Below are positions 27,351 to 36,903 of a stretch of 64,000 bases of DNA, in pieces. The notes beneath the pieces are model-generated. The model was not told the origin of the DNA. It ran no database searches and worked only from the letters and a program-made list of their open reading frames with translations. A program made the translations under genes and the position numbers. Every line of letters begins with the position of its first letter. Positions within the stretch are counted from its first letter, which is position 1. Origin of the DNA: Myxococcales bacterium (GTDB taxonomy: Bacteria; Myxococcota_A; Polyangia; Polyangiales; Polyangiaceae); assembly GCA_016703425.1 (NCBI GenBank), contig JADJCA010000030.1:124001-188000 (forward strand). Direction: 5' to 3'.

Positions 27351-29983
27351 CGCCGACGTCGCGCGCCGGCCTCGTGCTCGCCGTCCTCGCGGTGGCGTCC
27401 TCTTTGTCTTTTGGGTGCGCTCCGCGCGCTCCGCTCGAAGGCCCGCCGCCTCCGCCGCTCGTCGAGCCGCCGAAGGACGCGGGACAGCTATCGCTCGCGG
27501 CCGACGCGGCGCCAGTCTCGCGCGGCGACGCGTGGGAAAGCGCGGCCGTTGACCGCGCCGTGAGCGATGCGCTGGCGGAGAAGAAGCTCCCCGGATGCGT
27601 CGTGCTCATCGGCACGCGAAACGAGACGCTCCTGCGTCGCGCCTACGGCTCTCGCAGCGTTGAGCCCGCGGTCGAGGCCATGGATGCGGAGACCATTTTT
27701 GACTTGGCGTCGCTCACGAAACCGGTCGCCACGTCGCTCGCCGTTCACATTCTCGCCGATCGCAAGGCTCTTTCGCTCGATGACAAAGTGTCGCGGCATC
27801 TCTCGGCCTTCGCTGTCCCGGGGAAGGACAAGATCACGGTGCGCCAGCTCCTGCTCCACACGTCGGGGCTTCCCGCTGTCGCGCCGCGGGCGACCTTCGC
27901 GCGCGGCGGCGCCGACATGCTGCACAAGATCGCTCAGCTCAGCGCGGCGCCGGCGGGCTCGAGGTTTCGCTACTCCGACGTCGGCTACGTCGTCTTGAGC
28001 GAATTGGTCGCGAAGGTGGCCGGGAGGCCGCTCGACGTCTTCGCGAGGGAAGCCATCTTCGAGCCGCTGGGCATGCGAAACACGGGGTTTCGACCCTCGA
28101 GCGGTGACGCCGCTCGCATCGCGCCAACCGAGCGCAAAGACGGCGTTCCGCTGCGCGGCGAGGTGCACGACCCGATCGCTGCGTCGCTCGGCGGGGTCGC
28201 CGGCAACGCGGGGCTGTTCTCGACCGTTGACGATCTCGGGCGCTTTGCGCGGATGCTCCTCGCGCGGGGCAACGTGGTCGCCTCCTCGGGCGCTGGCCCC
28301 GGCACCGTCGGGAGCGTCCCGCCCAGCAAGGTGTCGCCGGGGGGCCGAATTCTGTCCGAGACCGCGTTCCACGAGTGGACGGCTGTGCATGACGTGCCCG
28401 CCGGCCTTCGAACGCCCGGCTGGGACGTGCGCACGACGCTCTCGCTCAACCGCGCGGAGAACCTGTCGCCGCGGGCCTTCGGTCACGGCGGCTACACGGG
28501 GACGGGTCTTTGGGTCGACCCGACGCGCGACTTGTTTCTCGTGTTCCTGTCAAACCGCGTTCACCCGGACGGCAAAGGCAACGCGGCGGCGCTCGTCGCC
28601 AAGATTGGGGGAGTCGCCGTCGACGCTGTCGACGCCAGCCTCGGGCGCTCGCCGAGGAGCAAGCTGTGCGTTGGGCCGACGGAGCCGGGCATCGACGTGC
28701 TCATGGGTGAGGGGATGAAGCGCTTCGCCGGCAAGCGCGTGGCGCTGCTCACCAACGCCGGGGCGCGGACCCGCTCTGGCGAGACCACGCTCGCCGCCTT
28801 GAAGCGCGCACTCGGCGATCGCCTCACGTTGCTCTTCGTTCCCGAACACGGCTTTGGTGCGGATGGAGAGGGCAAGATCGCCGACGGCGTCGTTGAGGGC
28901 GTGCCCGCGAAGAGCCTCTTCGGGGCCCGCCTCTCGCCTGACGATGCGGCCTTCGGTCTCTTCGACGTCCTCATCGTCGACCTGCCGGACGTGGGCCTTC
29001 GCTTCTTTACCTACGCCGCCACGCTCCACCGCGTGATGCGTGCGGCGAGCGCGCGCGGCAAGGAGGTGCTCGTGCTCGACCGACCGAATCCCCTCGGTGC
29101 GCTCGACGTCGACGGTCCGACGGACGTACCCGCCGGCTCGTTCGTGCATCATCATCCCATTCCGCTCGTCCACCAGATGACCATCGGTGAGCTGTCGTGG
29201 CTGCTCCACGCGGAGGAGCACCTTGGAACGGCGCTCGACGTCGTGCCCATGCGGGGCTACCCACCGAGGAGCTGGTTCGTTGAATCGGGACTCGCGTGGT
29301 CAGCGCCGTCACCGAAGCTCCTGACGTTCGATGCCGCCCTGGCCTATGCGGCCACGGCGCTGATCGAGGGGACCAACGTGAGCGTTGGACGAGGCACCGA
29401 GGAGCCGTTCCAGGTCTTCGGCGCTCCGTGGTTCAAGCCCGAGCTCGTCTTGCGCGAGCTCGCGCAGGCGAAGCTGGCAGGTGTGCAGTTCGCCGCCGCG
29501 ACCTTCACGCCCGCGGCGGCGGCGCGATTCGCGAACCAGCCGCTACCTGCGCTTCGGATGAGGGTGACCGAGCGCGCGTCGTATCGGCCCGTTCGCGTCG
29601 GACTCGCCATCGCGACCGCGCTGAGGAGCGTTCACCGCGGCGACTGGGACGTGACGAAGCTCGACGACATGGTCGGCTCCAAGGTCGCGACGGCCGTGAT
29701 TGAGGGGAAGGCGCTGTCCGCGGTGGAGAGCGTGTACGCGAAGGATCTGGCAAGCTTCGCCCGTCGCCGCGCGAAGTACTTGGCGTACGGCGGCTGTGAG
29801 AACGACCCGCGCCCGGGGACGGGGATCGGCGCCAGCGCGAACGGCGCGCCACTTCGGCTCCAGGCGGCACCAGCGGCACCAGCGGCACCGGGCGGACTGG
29901 GAGGACTGGGGGGACCGCCGGCGTCATCGGGCGTGCGCAGCGGTGTCGCGAACGACGCCGTCGTCAGGGACGGCGGAGCGTAG
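27347..29983 (+). CDS. Serine hydrolase (beta-lactamase fold) fused to NamZ/DUF1343 exo-muramidase, lipoprotein
   Basis: 878 aa. Signal peptide with lipobox SFGC (Cys24). The first domain, about residues 60-430, is a class-C/AmpH-like serine hydrolase: SLTK (Ser122, Lys125), YSD (209-211), and a GHGGYTG substituting the KTG triad. The second domain, about 440-830, matches DUF1343/NamZ: LLTNAG, PEHGFG, DLPDVGLRFFTYA, DRPNPLGA and TIGELSW. NamZ is an exo-beta-N-acetylmuramidase of peptidoglycan recycling; AmpH-like proteins trim peptide. The fusion thus probably processes murein fragments in the periplasm. The tail is Ala/Gly/Pro-rich. Start GTG 27347 overlaps the xthA stop, though no functional link is evident. 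Confidence 0.9.
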   Translation: MTPTSRAGLVLAVLAVASSLSFGCAPRAPLEGPPPPPLVEPPKDAGQLSLAADAAPVSRGDAWESAAVDRAVSDALAEKKLPGCVVLIGTRNETLLRRAYGSRSVEPAVEAMDAETIFDLASLTKPVATSLAVHILADRKALSLDDKVSRHLSAFAVPGKDKITVRQLLLHTSGLPAVAPRATFARGGADMLHKIAQLSAAPAGSRFRYSDVGYVVLSELVAKVAGRPLDVFAREAIFEPLGMRNTGFRPSSGDAARIAPTERKDGVPLRGEVHDPIAASLGGVAGNAGLFSTVDDLGRFARMLLARGNVVASSGAGPGTVGSVPPSKVSPGGRILSETAFHEWTAVHDVPAGLRTPGWDVRTTLSLNRAENLSPRAFGHGGYTGTGLWVDPTRDLFLVFLSNRVHPDGKGNAAALVAKIGGVAVDAVDASLGRSPRSKLCVGPTEPGIDVLMGEGMKRFAGKRVALLTNAGARTRSGETTLAALKRALGDRLTLLFVPEHGFGADGEGKIADGVVEGVPAKSLFGARLSPDDAAFGLFDVLIVDLPDVGLRFFTYAATLHRVMRAASARGKEVLVLDRPNPLGALDVDGPTDVPAGSFVHHHPIPLVHQMTIGELSWLLHAEEHLGTALDVVPMRGYPPRSWFVESGLAWSAPSPKLLTFDAALAYAATALIEGTNVSVGRGTEEPFQVFGAPWFKPELVLRELAQAKLAGVQFAAATFTPAAAARFANQPLPALRMRVTERASYRPVRVGLAIATALRSVHRGDWDVTKLDDMVGSKVATAVIEGKALSAVESVYAKDLASFARRRAKYLAYGGCENDPRPGTGIGASANGAPLRLQAAPAAPAAPGGLGGLGGPPASSGVRSGVANDAVVRDGGA

Positions 29984-30105
29984 CGAGGAGCCGTCGCGCA
30001 GGCCTTGGCGTGGCGGGACCTGGTGCCGGGCGAACCGCGGGGCAACGCTTGCGTGTCCGCGTCGTGAGTCACGAGAGGGAACGAGGAGCAGCCTCGCCGG
30101 GTCGG

Positions 30106-30969
30106 CTATGCGTCGTCGCGTGGGTGCAGCGACGGCGTCGCCGAGGCCGCTCCGCGCGTGCCCTCAGCCTCCAATTCAGCTGTGACGTGCACGCCAAGAA
30201 GCAAGAGAAACGAAGCGACCCAGAACCAAACCAAGATCACGATGAGGATCGCGAGCGGGCCGTAGATCAGGTTGTATTGCCCGAGGCGCGACACATAAGC
30301 CGAAAAGAGCGGCATCGCGAGCACCAAGAGCGCCGTGGCGGACAACGCGCCAAGCAGGGCCGGACGCCAATGAGGGCGAGGGGAGGGGACCCACAGGATC
30401 AGCGCGAAGATGCCCGTTGCGAAGAACGCGGCGCGCGTCACCGTGGTAACGGCGACGGTGACGAAGCCCGAGAGTCCCCAGCGCTGGAGCAAGACCTCGA
30501 TGGCGATACCGGAGGCCGTGCCGAGGAGCAGGACCGCGCCAGCGGCCACGAGGAGCGCGATTTCGCGCAGCACGGCTAGGCCGGGATGGAGCGACGTGGG
30601 CGGCCGCGACAGAGCCTCGTTCAGTGCGAACGTGAGCGTCGAGAAGACTCGGCTACCCGTCCAAACAAGGACGAGCAGCGCCACGAGCCCAACGCGACCG
30701 CGCTGCTCGATCGCCTCCCGCACGTCGCGAGCCAACGTGTGGTTGACGGACGGCAACAGGCGACCGACTCCGTTGACGATCTGTTCAACGGCCCACCCCT
30801 CGTCGACGATCGTCGCTGTGATCGTGACGCCCAGGAGCGCCGCCGGGAAGACTGAGAGGAGCGAGTAGTACGCGAGCGCCGCTGCCCATTCGGCACCGTG
30901 CCGCGTGTAGAGCTTGCGCGCCGCGGTCCAGAGCAGCGCGGGGACATCGAGCAGGCGCGAGCGTGACAC
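30106..30969 (-). CDS. YihY/BrkB-family inner-membrane protein
   Basis: 287 aa with about six membrane helices. Hallmarks: HGAEWAAALAYYSLLSVFPAALLG, the long loop and VLVWTGSRVFSTLTFALNEAL, then IYGPLAILIVILVWFWVASFLLLLG. Family members are not RNase BN despite the old name; function is unsettled. GTG 30969 is chosen because homologues start just before the first helix. It lies 4 bp downstream of the gene at 30974, so they form one transcription unit. Confidence 0.87.
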   Translation of the reverse strand: MSRSRLLDVPALLWTAARKLYTRHGAEWAAALAYYSLLSVFPAALLGVTITATIVDEGWAVEQIVNGVGRLLPSVNHTLARDVREAIEQRGRVGLVALLVLVWTGSRVFSTLTFALNEALSRPPTSLHPGLAVLREIALLVAAGAVLLLGTASGIAIEVLLQRWGLSGFVTVAVTTVTRAAFFATGIFALILWVPSPRPHWRPALLGALSATALLVLAMPLFSAYVSRLGQYNLIYGPLAILIVILVWFWVASFLLLLGVHVTAELEAEGTRGAASATPSLHPRDDA

Positions 30970-30973
30970 GCGC

Positions 30974-32062
30974 CTATGCCGCGTCGCTCCAGCCGTATGC
31001 CGCGACGCCGCGGCTTCGAAGCGAGCGACGCATCGTCTCTGCGCGGCTCGCGTCTCCCGACAGCGCGGCGGCGATGCCGGCACAGAACTCGTCGAGGGTC
31101 TTGCCGCCGCAGGCCTCCAGGTCGCCCCCTTCGTCGCGAACGATGAGCATCCACTCGCGCGCCGCAGCCTTGGTCTTGGCCTCGAGAGCAACGCTCGTAG
31201 CGTCGGGCCTCACGGCCAAGCCAGCGGCCACCAAGGCGTCGGTGCCGCCAAATTCGCTCGCCGCGACGCCGTGCCCCGACATCAACGCGAGCAGCGCAGT
31301 CGCGCCGGCGTGAGTTCCCGCGATGTCGACGATGGTCTCCACGAGGCGCGCGAACGCGTCCGTCGCGCGCGACTCCTCGATAAGGACGACGCTGGACTCC
31401 GGAGGCGGACTCCCCACCGCGCCGGACACGAACGCGGGGACGACCATGGTGTCTCGCGGCGCTGCCGCACCGGCGTCCGCGTTCGCCTTGGCATCGACCT
31501 CGGCGGTCACAACCAAAGGCGCATCCGCGTGACCTTCGGCGATGGGAGCTGCGCCACACTCGGGCATCGTCGGCGCGATGCGTTCGGGCGCGTCCGCGAT
31601 GGCGATGAGGGTGTCGTCGCCGTCACCCAGGTTCCGCGAGTCCGTCGCCGTCGCGGCGCTTTCGAGCACGACCGGGGCCGGTGCGGGGTCCGCGCACCGC
31701 GGCGCCGCATCGAGGTCGCTCTCGCTCACGCCTTCCGTCAAGCTGATGCTCAGCGGAGGCAGGCGCGGAATTTCGAGGCTCGTGAAGGCGAGGTCGATGC
31801 TCTCTTCGGGGACGTCGCAGCCGTCCTCGCAGACCGCCGCGATGAGGCGAATCATCGAATCACGCGGGCTGTGCGGCGCATCGCCGACGATCTCAATTTC
31901 GGCCTCCGTCGCGAGCAGCTCGGGCAGATCGTCCACGACGGCGGCTTCGCCGTCGCCGAACGGATCTTCGACATCCGGAAAGAGCACCGGGTCGATGAAG
32001 CCCGCGTGAAGGTCGGGGTTCGCGTTCGGAAACTCGGCGGAAGCGTAGAGAGGTGCGCGCAT
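30974..32062 (-). CDS. Acidic protein of unknown function
   Basis: 362 aa, very acidic and Ala-rich. The first 225 residues look like a disordered linker (SDLDAAPRCADPAPAP, AKANADAGAAAP). Residues about 230-355 form a helical region (RLVETIVDIAGTHAGATALLALMSGHG... SLRSRGVAAYGW), probably the functional domain. No family recognised. It is upstream of the YihY gene with 4 bp between, so they are co-expressed. Confidence 0.6.
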   Translation of the reverse strand: MRAPLYASAEFPNANPDLHAGFIDPVLFPDVEDPFGDGEAAVVDDLPELLATEAEIEIVGDAPHSPRDSMIRLIAAVCEDGCDVPEESIDLAFTSLEIPRLPPLSISLTEGVSESDLDAAPRCADPAPAPVVLESAATATDSRNLGDGDDTLIAIADAPERIAPTMPECGAAPIAEGHADAPLVVTAEVDAKANADAGAAAPRDTMVVPAFVSGAVGSPPPESSVVLIEESRATDAFARLVETIVDIAGTHAGATALLALMSGHGVAASEFGGTDALVAAGLAVRPDATSVALEAKTKAAAREWMLIVRDEGGDLEACGGKTLDEFCAGIAAALSGDASRAETMRRSLRSRGVAAYGWSDAA

Positions 32063-32242
32063 GTAGGATAAGAGTCGTCCACCGCCGCGCGGAGCGCAAA
32101 AAACCGGCGATTGGTGCGGCAGGTACCCGTGCGGGCCAGCGGCGCGCGCGCTTATGCAAGCACCTATGACGTTCGCGGTTCGTAAGGATGCAACTGGCCC
32201 AATGAGTTGACCGCTCGCGTGGCCCGCGGGCTAGAAGGCTCC

Positions 32243-32572
32243 ATGGGTAAAGTCGATGACATGCGCCGTCAGCGTGAAGAACAGGCGCTGCAGCGGGAGC
32301 GCCGCGCCGTCGCGCCGGCTCCGAAGGCAGCGGTCCCCGCGGCGAGCGTCGTCGACCCCGTCGTTCCGGTCGCCGCTCCCGTCGCCGCGGACGTCGCGCG
32401 CGACGCGAAGCCGCGCGTCGTAGCGAGCAAGCCCGTCAGCGCCGAGGAGGCCACGGAGGGAAAGTGTTCTGGCTGCGGCAAGCTGCGCCCACTGCAGCGT
32501 GGTCTTGTGGCGAACCATCAGAAGGGGTTCGGCAAGATGTGCCCCGGTGCACGCAAGGTGCCCGAGAGCTAA
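32243..32572 (+). CDS. Small protein with C-terminal zinc-ribbon-like motif
   Basis: 109 aa with a GAAGG ribosome-binding site before ATG 32243. The N-terminus is a charged helix (MGKVDDMRRQREEQALQRER), then an Ala/Val/Pro linker. The C-terminus holds CSGCGKLRPLQ...H..GFGKMC, i.e. two Cys, a His and a third Cys, which could bind Zn2+. Not recognised as a known family. It lies between a minus-strand gene start (32062) and the convergent gene at 32611. Confidence 0.65.
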   Translation: MGKVDDMRRQREEQALQRERRAVAPAPKAAVPAASVVDPVVPVAAPVAADVARDAKPRVVASKPVSAEEATEGKCSGCGKLRPLQRGLVANHQKGFGKMCPGARKVPES

Positions 32573-32610
32573 CGCCAGCGAGCGCCCATGACGGCCTCGC
32601 CCGCGGCGAT

Positions 32611-33213
32611 CTAGCGCGTGGCCGCGAGGACCACCGGGCTCGGGACGATGCTTCGCGTCTGGCTCGGTTGTCCGCAGTCGGGGCAACGCCTCCCGGCGCC
32701 GTCGAAGTTTACCGCGTCGCAGTCGGTGCACACCGCCAGATCGGCTTCATAGGGCCGCGCCGAGTGGAGGTAGTCGACGACGAACAGTGAGAGGACGCGC
32801 GCCTCGAGGCGCATGCGCGGCCGGTCGGCGGGAAGCCACACACCGTCTCGTTCCCCGCCCTCGAGGATGCTTCGCTCTCGAATGCACTCGGTCACGCAGG
32901 TGGTGTCGCCCCGTAGGAGATCCGCGAGCGCCGACGACACGGCCACGCGCACCAAATGGAGGAGCTCGTCGAGCGTCTCCTCGCGAATTGCGTTCTGTGC
33001 ACTCTGCATACTAGGCGGGGGCATGCTCTCGGTCCCAACCTGGGCGCTGAGCTCACGATACGGACCGACGAGCCACGCGACGAGCTCGCGCTTGCCCCAC
33101 CCGGCCCGCGTCCCCTCCAAGAAGGCGAGTCCCGCGGCGCGGCACGCCTCCGCGAATTGGCGCTCCGGGTGTGGGCCACTTTGCGTTTCGGTGGTTGCGT
33201 CGGCGTTGGGCAC
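32611..33213 (-). CDS. Zinc-ribbon protein of unknown function
   Basis: 200 aa. Residues about 20-130 are helical (FAEACRAAGLAFLEG, LDELLHLVRVAVSSALADLLRGD). Near the C-terminus CTDC...CPDCG forms a rubredoxin-like zinc ribbon, then a short tail. I know no family with this order. The start is GTG 33213; no better one is visible. Gene 33507-34223 lies upstream on the same strand, 293 bp away. That gap holds no gene that I can support. Confidence 0.6.
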   Translation of the reverse strand: MPNADATTETQSGPHPERQFAEACRAAGLAFLEGTRAGWGKRELVAWLVGPYRELSAQVGTESMPPPSMQSAQNAIREETLDELLHLVRVAVSSALADLLRGDTTCVTECIRERSILEGGERDGVWLPADRPRMRLEARVLSLFVVDYLHSARPYEADLAVCTDCDAVNFDGAGRRCPDCGQPSQTRSIVPSPVVLAATR

Positions 33214-33506
33214 GAGGGCCTGCCCTGCAAGGGCAATGCGCAGGCACCGCGCGGCTCCTGGTCACACCAGCGCTCATCCCCCCGCGGTCTCTCTTCCCAG
33301 TGCTCTCGTGGGCTTCGATGGGCCCGCGTCGTGTGCGACTCCCGCGCTGATCGGCGAGCGTTCCAGCGAGGCCGAGGTCGGGGGCCCCCGCCGGCAGCCC
33401 CCAATCGAGGGGCCGAGCCATCGGACGGCGGCAGCCGCGGCGGACCCGCGCCGGTGCTTCGACGGCGTCGCAGGCCAACATCGCGCGAGGCGTCATCGGT
33501 GCGGGG

Positions 33507-34223
33507 TCACAGGTGCAGACCTGCTCGCAGCGCCAAGGAAGCGGCCAGCCCAACGCCGCCGCCTGCCACACCAAACTGCGGATCGTTGGTCGTCGCGAGC
33601 GCGGGTCGGCGCACGAACAAGACCTCACCCATGCCCGCACCGCCGATGGAGAACGACCGCGTGAGATAGTAGTCGAGGCCTAGATCGAGCCCCGCATTCC
33701 AACCCCGCACGCGCAAGTCTTCGCTCGGCGTCGGACTTGAAGCGTCGGAGAACGCCGACCGACTGAAGTTCCCAACAAAGCTGTAGCCGGCGTGCAGGCC
33801 GGCGAAGCCGTCCCACCTCCCAACGGGGATGTGAAGCGCGACCTCACCGTTCAGTTGCCACATGTCGAAGTTGGGCAACACCGTGTACCGAGCGCGGGGG
33901 CCGAGGGTGAGGATGACGAGCCGAAGTCCCAGCCCGAGATCCACGGCGGGCCCTGCGCCTCCGGCGTTCCCGAGTGCGAGATCGCTCGAGTTGAGCGTCG
34001 TCAGGCCCACGTAGGAGACGCCCCCGCCGCCGTTGGCGTAGAAGTAGCTCTTCGTCGAGCTCACGCGGCCGTCATCCTCGTCACGGCGGCCGCCGTCGTC
34101 GTCGTGCTCGTCGGCGCGCGCGTTGGCCGCGAACGCCGCGAGGAGGACGGCGCTGCATGCGAGTCGGCACGCAGCGCCCCCATGAAGCGGCTTTCCGACG
34201 GCTTCGCGTCGTGCGCCGTTCAC
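33507..34223 (-). CDS. Outer-membrane beta-barrel-like protein
   Basis: 238 aa. Signal peptide to ANARA, then an Asp-rich linker and alternating strands with aromatic ends (FYANGGGGVSYVGLTTL, LRLVILTLGPRARYTVLP, WDGFAGLHAGYSFVGNF) that fit a small outer-membrane barrel such as the OmpA-like or OmpW class. The start is GTG 34223, which overlaps the TGA of the Cys-rich lipoprotein gene (GTGA). An ATG at 34241 would overlap the upstream gene further and is less likely. Confidence 0.7.
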   Translation of the reverse strand: MNGARREAVGKPLHGGAACRLACSAVLLAAFAANARADEHDDDGGRRDEDDGRVSSTKSYFYANGGGGVSYVGLTTLNSSDLALGNAGGAGPAVDLGLGLRLVILTLGPRARYTVLPNFDMWQLNGEVALHIPVGRWDGFAGLHAGYSFVGNFSRSAFSDASSPTPSEDLRVRGWNAGLDLGLDYYLTRSFSIGGAGMGEVLFVRRPALATTNDPQFGVAGGGVGLAASLALRAGLHL

Positions 34224-35437
34224 TGCGCGCGCGCCGTGCATGTTTCCGTGACCAGGGCGCCGCCTTGGACGGCGACGCTCAGCTTGGCTGTCGCGTCACC
34301 CGCGACCTTCGCACCACCCACGGCGCAGGCGATCGAGTGCGCGTTGAGTTTCGACGAGGATTTGACGACGGCCTCGCCGGCGGCCTTCAGGCGAAGTGCC
34401 GCGTCGAGCACGAGCTTGCCCTGGGTTTGGGCCGCGGCGAGTACGACGGGGAAGTTCGCACGCACCGTGGCGGCGAGCTTCGCGACGTCAGCGTTGACGC
34501 TCGTGTTGCAGAGTAGTTCAACGGATGGCGGATCGCAGACGGCCTTGGCGGACACGCTGGAGCTGCATGCTGCGATGCATGACGCGTCGACGACGCACTT
34601 GGGAGGCGTGAACGACGTCTCGCACTTGGGTTCGGTATAGGCTCCCTCGCATTCGCCCCTGCAGCGGACGTTGGCGCCGCAGTTTAGGCCGCCCTCAACC
34701 TCGATCTTGCAGTCGCCAGTGCACTTGCCGCTGCAAGAGGCGCTGCACTTGCCGCGGCAATTCTTGTCGTTGTCCGTCTTCGTGCCGCTCGCGCTCGTGC
34801 AGGTGCCCTTGCACTCGCCGTTGCACGTGCCCTCGCACTTGCCCGTGCAGTTGGCCTCGAGTGAGACCGTGCCTCGACAGGAACCGCTCACCTTGCAAAC
34901 GCTGCTGCAGGTGCAGCTCAAGGCCGCGGGCTCGCACCTCGTCTCGGTCGTGCCCGAGTCGCACTTGGCCTCCGCGTTGCACTGCGCGTCGCACTTGGTT
35001 TGAGCCGCAAAGTCGGGGTAGCACGCGCCCTTCGTGACCACGAGGGCGAAGTTGGCGTTCGCCGACGCGTCCATGATGCCCTGGATGCGGAGCGCCGCAA
35101 CGTTGCAAGCTCCGGTGTTGTCGCCGTTCGCGATGGCGTCGTTGGAGTCGCCGTGTTTGCTCCAGCTGTCGCCTCCGCCGAGGTCTTTGGCGATATTGGC
35201 GCACGCCGCGAGGACCGTCGCCCGCGTGTTCGCGGCGGTGTCCTTGAACTCGCCAGAGACCTGCAGCAGCAGCCTCACGCTCACGTCGACGTTCGCGTCC
35301 GATGCGGCGCTCCCGACGTCACACGATGTGTTTGACGTGTCAGGCCCGGCCAGCGCCTCGATGCTACAGCCGGCGATGCTGCTGGCTGTGAGGATGAGTG
35401 ACGGCCAAACGACGAGTGACGACATACGAACGGACAT
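34220..35437 (-). CDS. Cys-rich lipoprotein with CxGxC repeats
   Basis: 405 aa. Lipobox SSIAGC (Cys about 24). A helical region at about 45-115 is followed by a Cys-dense middle (about 140-280) in which CTGKCEGTCNGECKGTCTS, CRGKCSASCSGKCTGDC and similar units repeat C-x-G-x-C or C-x-x-x-C at short intervals. The C-terminal part is again helical without Cys. Such a density of paired cysteines in an exported protein suggests disulphide clusters or metal binding. The downstream gene encodes a barrel-like protein and overlaps this stop by four bases. Confidence 0.75.
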   Translation of the reverse strand: MSVRMSSLVVWPSLILTASSIAGCSIEALAGPDTSNTSCDVGSAASDANVDVSVRLLLQVSGEFKDTAANTRATVLAACANIAKDLGGGDSWSKHGDSNDAIANGDNTGACNVAALRIQGIMDASANANFALVVTKGACYPDFAAQTKCDAQCNAEAKCDSGTTETRCEPAALSCTCSSVCKVSGSCRGTVSLEANCTGKCEGTCNGECKGTCTSASGTKTDNDKNCRGKCSASCSGKCTGDCKIEVEGGLNCGANVRCRGECEGAYTEPKCETSFTPPKCVVDASCIAACSSSVSAKAVCDPPSVELLCNTSVNADVAKLAATVRANFPVVLAAAQTQGKLVLDAALRLKAAGEAVVKSSSKLNAHSIACAVGGAKVAGDATAKLSVAVQGGALVTETCTARAQ

Positions 35438-35690
35438 TGGAAAACCTCCGGCCCGTCAGCGCGAAGCGAGGGTCACCACGCACGCGACGGGAGTTGGGTC
35501 GCGCGCCGAAGGTTCTGCACGCCCGCCCCGCCGCGCCTCTCTGCACCTTTCGCGCCGCTGCGAGCTTCGACCCTTTGCGGCGCTTGGATGACGCCGACCG
35601 CGAAGCCGGTCCGCTTGCGAGCGTGTGCATCCTGCCCTCCACCTTGCATTCTGCAAAGGAGCAGCCCGACGGGTTCAATGTGTCACTCGG

Positions 35691-36752
35691 CTACGAAGCC
35701 GCCGACCTCTCGTCATAGGCGAGCTCGACGACCTCGAGGAAGAGCCGCACCACGACCGGACCAAGCAGCGCGCCCAAAGGCCCGATGGCGGCGATGCCTC
35801 CGAAGATCGAGACGTAGAGCAAGAGCGACGGCATCTCGAGCGAGCCAAGGCGCGCGTAGATTGGGCGAAGGACGTTGTCGACGGTGCTGATCACGGTCGC
35901 GCCCAGCACGACGAGGAGAACCGCGCGGACCGGGTGTCCCGATAGGAACAGACCAAGCGCGATGGGGAGCCAGACGAGCGCCGAACCCACGAAGGGAAGC
36001 ATCGACGCGAGGCCGGTGATGGGACCGAGCACCCACCAGCGCGGCACGCCGAGCGCCAAGAAGAGGAGCGTCGCCACGAGGCCTTGTGTCGCGCTCGTGA
36101 GGCCGACGCCGATGAGGAGGCCGCGCCCCGTTTCGTGGAAGGCCGCAGCGATGCGATCGAGGTGTTCGCGCTTGAGCGGTGCGCGCCGCCTACACCACTC
36201 CCATAGCTTGGGACCGTCGAGCAGGAACACGACGGTGCTGCCAAAGTAGACAAAGACCGCCACGAGCCCCGACGCGGCGGCGCCCGCCACGCTCGAGAGC
36301 ACGCGGAGGGCCTGCGAGCCGTATTGCTGCACGAGCGCGAGAAGTCCGGCGAGGTCCTTCGGCCAGGGGCCCGGCGGCGCGCCCGGCGCCGCTGCTCCAG
36401 TGCCAGCCGTGATCGCGTCGAGCGCGCTCTTCGGTGACAGCGGCTCCGTCGCTGCCTGCGCCAAGGCGCGTGCGATTTCCTGGAGGCCCGAGAGCGCCAC
36501 GAGGACTGTGAGTCCGAGCGGCAGAACCAGGCCGAGAAACAGGACGAGCGAAATGACCGCCGCCGCTCGCCGCCTACCGTGAAGCCAGCGCTCGAGACGG
36601 ACGAGTATTGGGCGCGCGAGCGAGGCCGTCCACGCAGCCAGAACGAGCGCGGGCCACAGCGGCCAGCAGAGGTACGTGGCTGCGGCTCCGAGTCCGAGAA
36701 GGAGCCAGGCAAGTGCCGAAGGGGCACGAGCCCGGCGTTCTTCCTCAGGCAA
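35691..36752 (-). CDS. AI-2E/PerM-type transporter
   Basis: 353 aa with seven or eight membrane helices and the family motifs (LARPILVRLERWLHGRR, FYFGSTVVFLLDGPKLWEW, GLTSATQGLVATLLFLALGVPRWWVLGPITGLASMLPFVG). Substrate is not predictable; family members export small molecules such as autoinducer-2 or act as Na+/H+ antiporters. Start TTG 36752 sits on the last bases of the small lmo0937-type gene, giving an 8-bp overlap. An upstream ATG at 36803 would overlap that gene more. Confidence 0.88.
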   Translation of the reverse strand: MPEEERRARAPSALAWLLLGLGAAATYLCWPLWPALVLAAWTASLARPILVRLERWLHGRRRAAAVISLVLFLGLVLPLGLTVLVALSGLQEIARALAQAATEPLSPKSALDAITAGTGAAAPGAPPGPWPKDLAGLLALVQQYGSQALRVLSSVAGAAASGLVAVFVYFGSTVVFLLDGPKLWEWCRRRAPLKREHLDRIAAAFHETGRGLLIGVGLTSATQGLVATLLFLALGVPRWWVLGPITGLASMLPFVGSALVWLPIALGLFLSGHPVRAVLLVVLGATVISTVDNVLRPIYARLGSLEMPSLLLYVSIFGGIAAIGPLGALLGPVVVRLFLEVVELAYDERSAAS

Positions 36753-36903
36753 TCCGGCGTCCCATGATGACGCGAACGAGCACCGACACGAGGGCCAACA
36801 CAAGCAGCACGTGGATGAGTCCGCCAGCGGTGATGTGGAAGGCGAAGCCGAGGGCCCACATCAAGAGAAAGATCAGTGCGACCGCCCACAAGAGGTTAAT
36901 CAT
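36745..36903 (-). CDS. lmo0937-family small membrane protein
   Basis: 52 aa, two membrane helices (LLWAVALIFLLMWALGFAF and GGLIHVLLVLALVSVLVRVIMG). The order of G-F-A-F-H then G-G-L-I-H matches the lmo0937 family found in many bacteria, often stress-induced. It stops within the start region of the transporter gene, so the two are cotranscribed. Good ATG start at 36903. Confidence 0.85.
   Translation of the reverse strand: MINLLWAVALIFLLMWALGFAFHITAGGLIHVLLVLALVSVLVRVIMGRRIA

Noticed and set aside
33214..33506. Possible gene in the 293-bp gap
   Set aside because: Open frames here lack a start with ribosome-binding site and have Arg-rich shadow composition.
34224..34241. ATG 34241 as start of the barrel-like gene
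   Set aside because: GTG 34223 overlaps the upstream stop by four bases, as other coupled pairs here do, and leaves a normal signal peptide.
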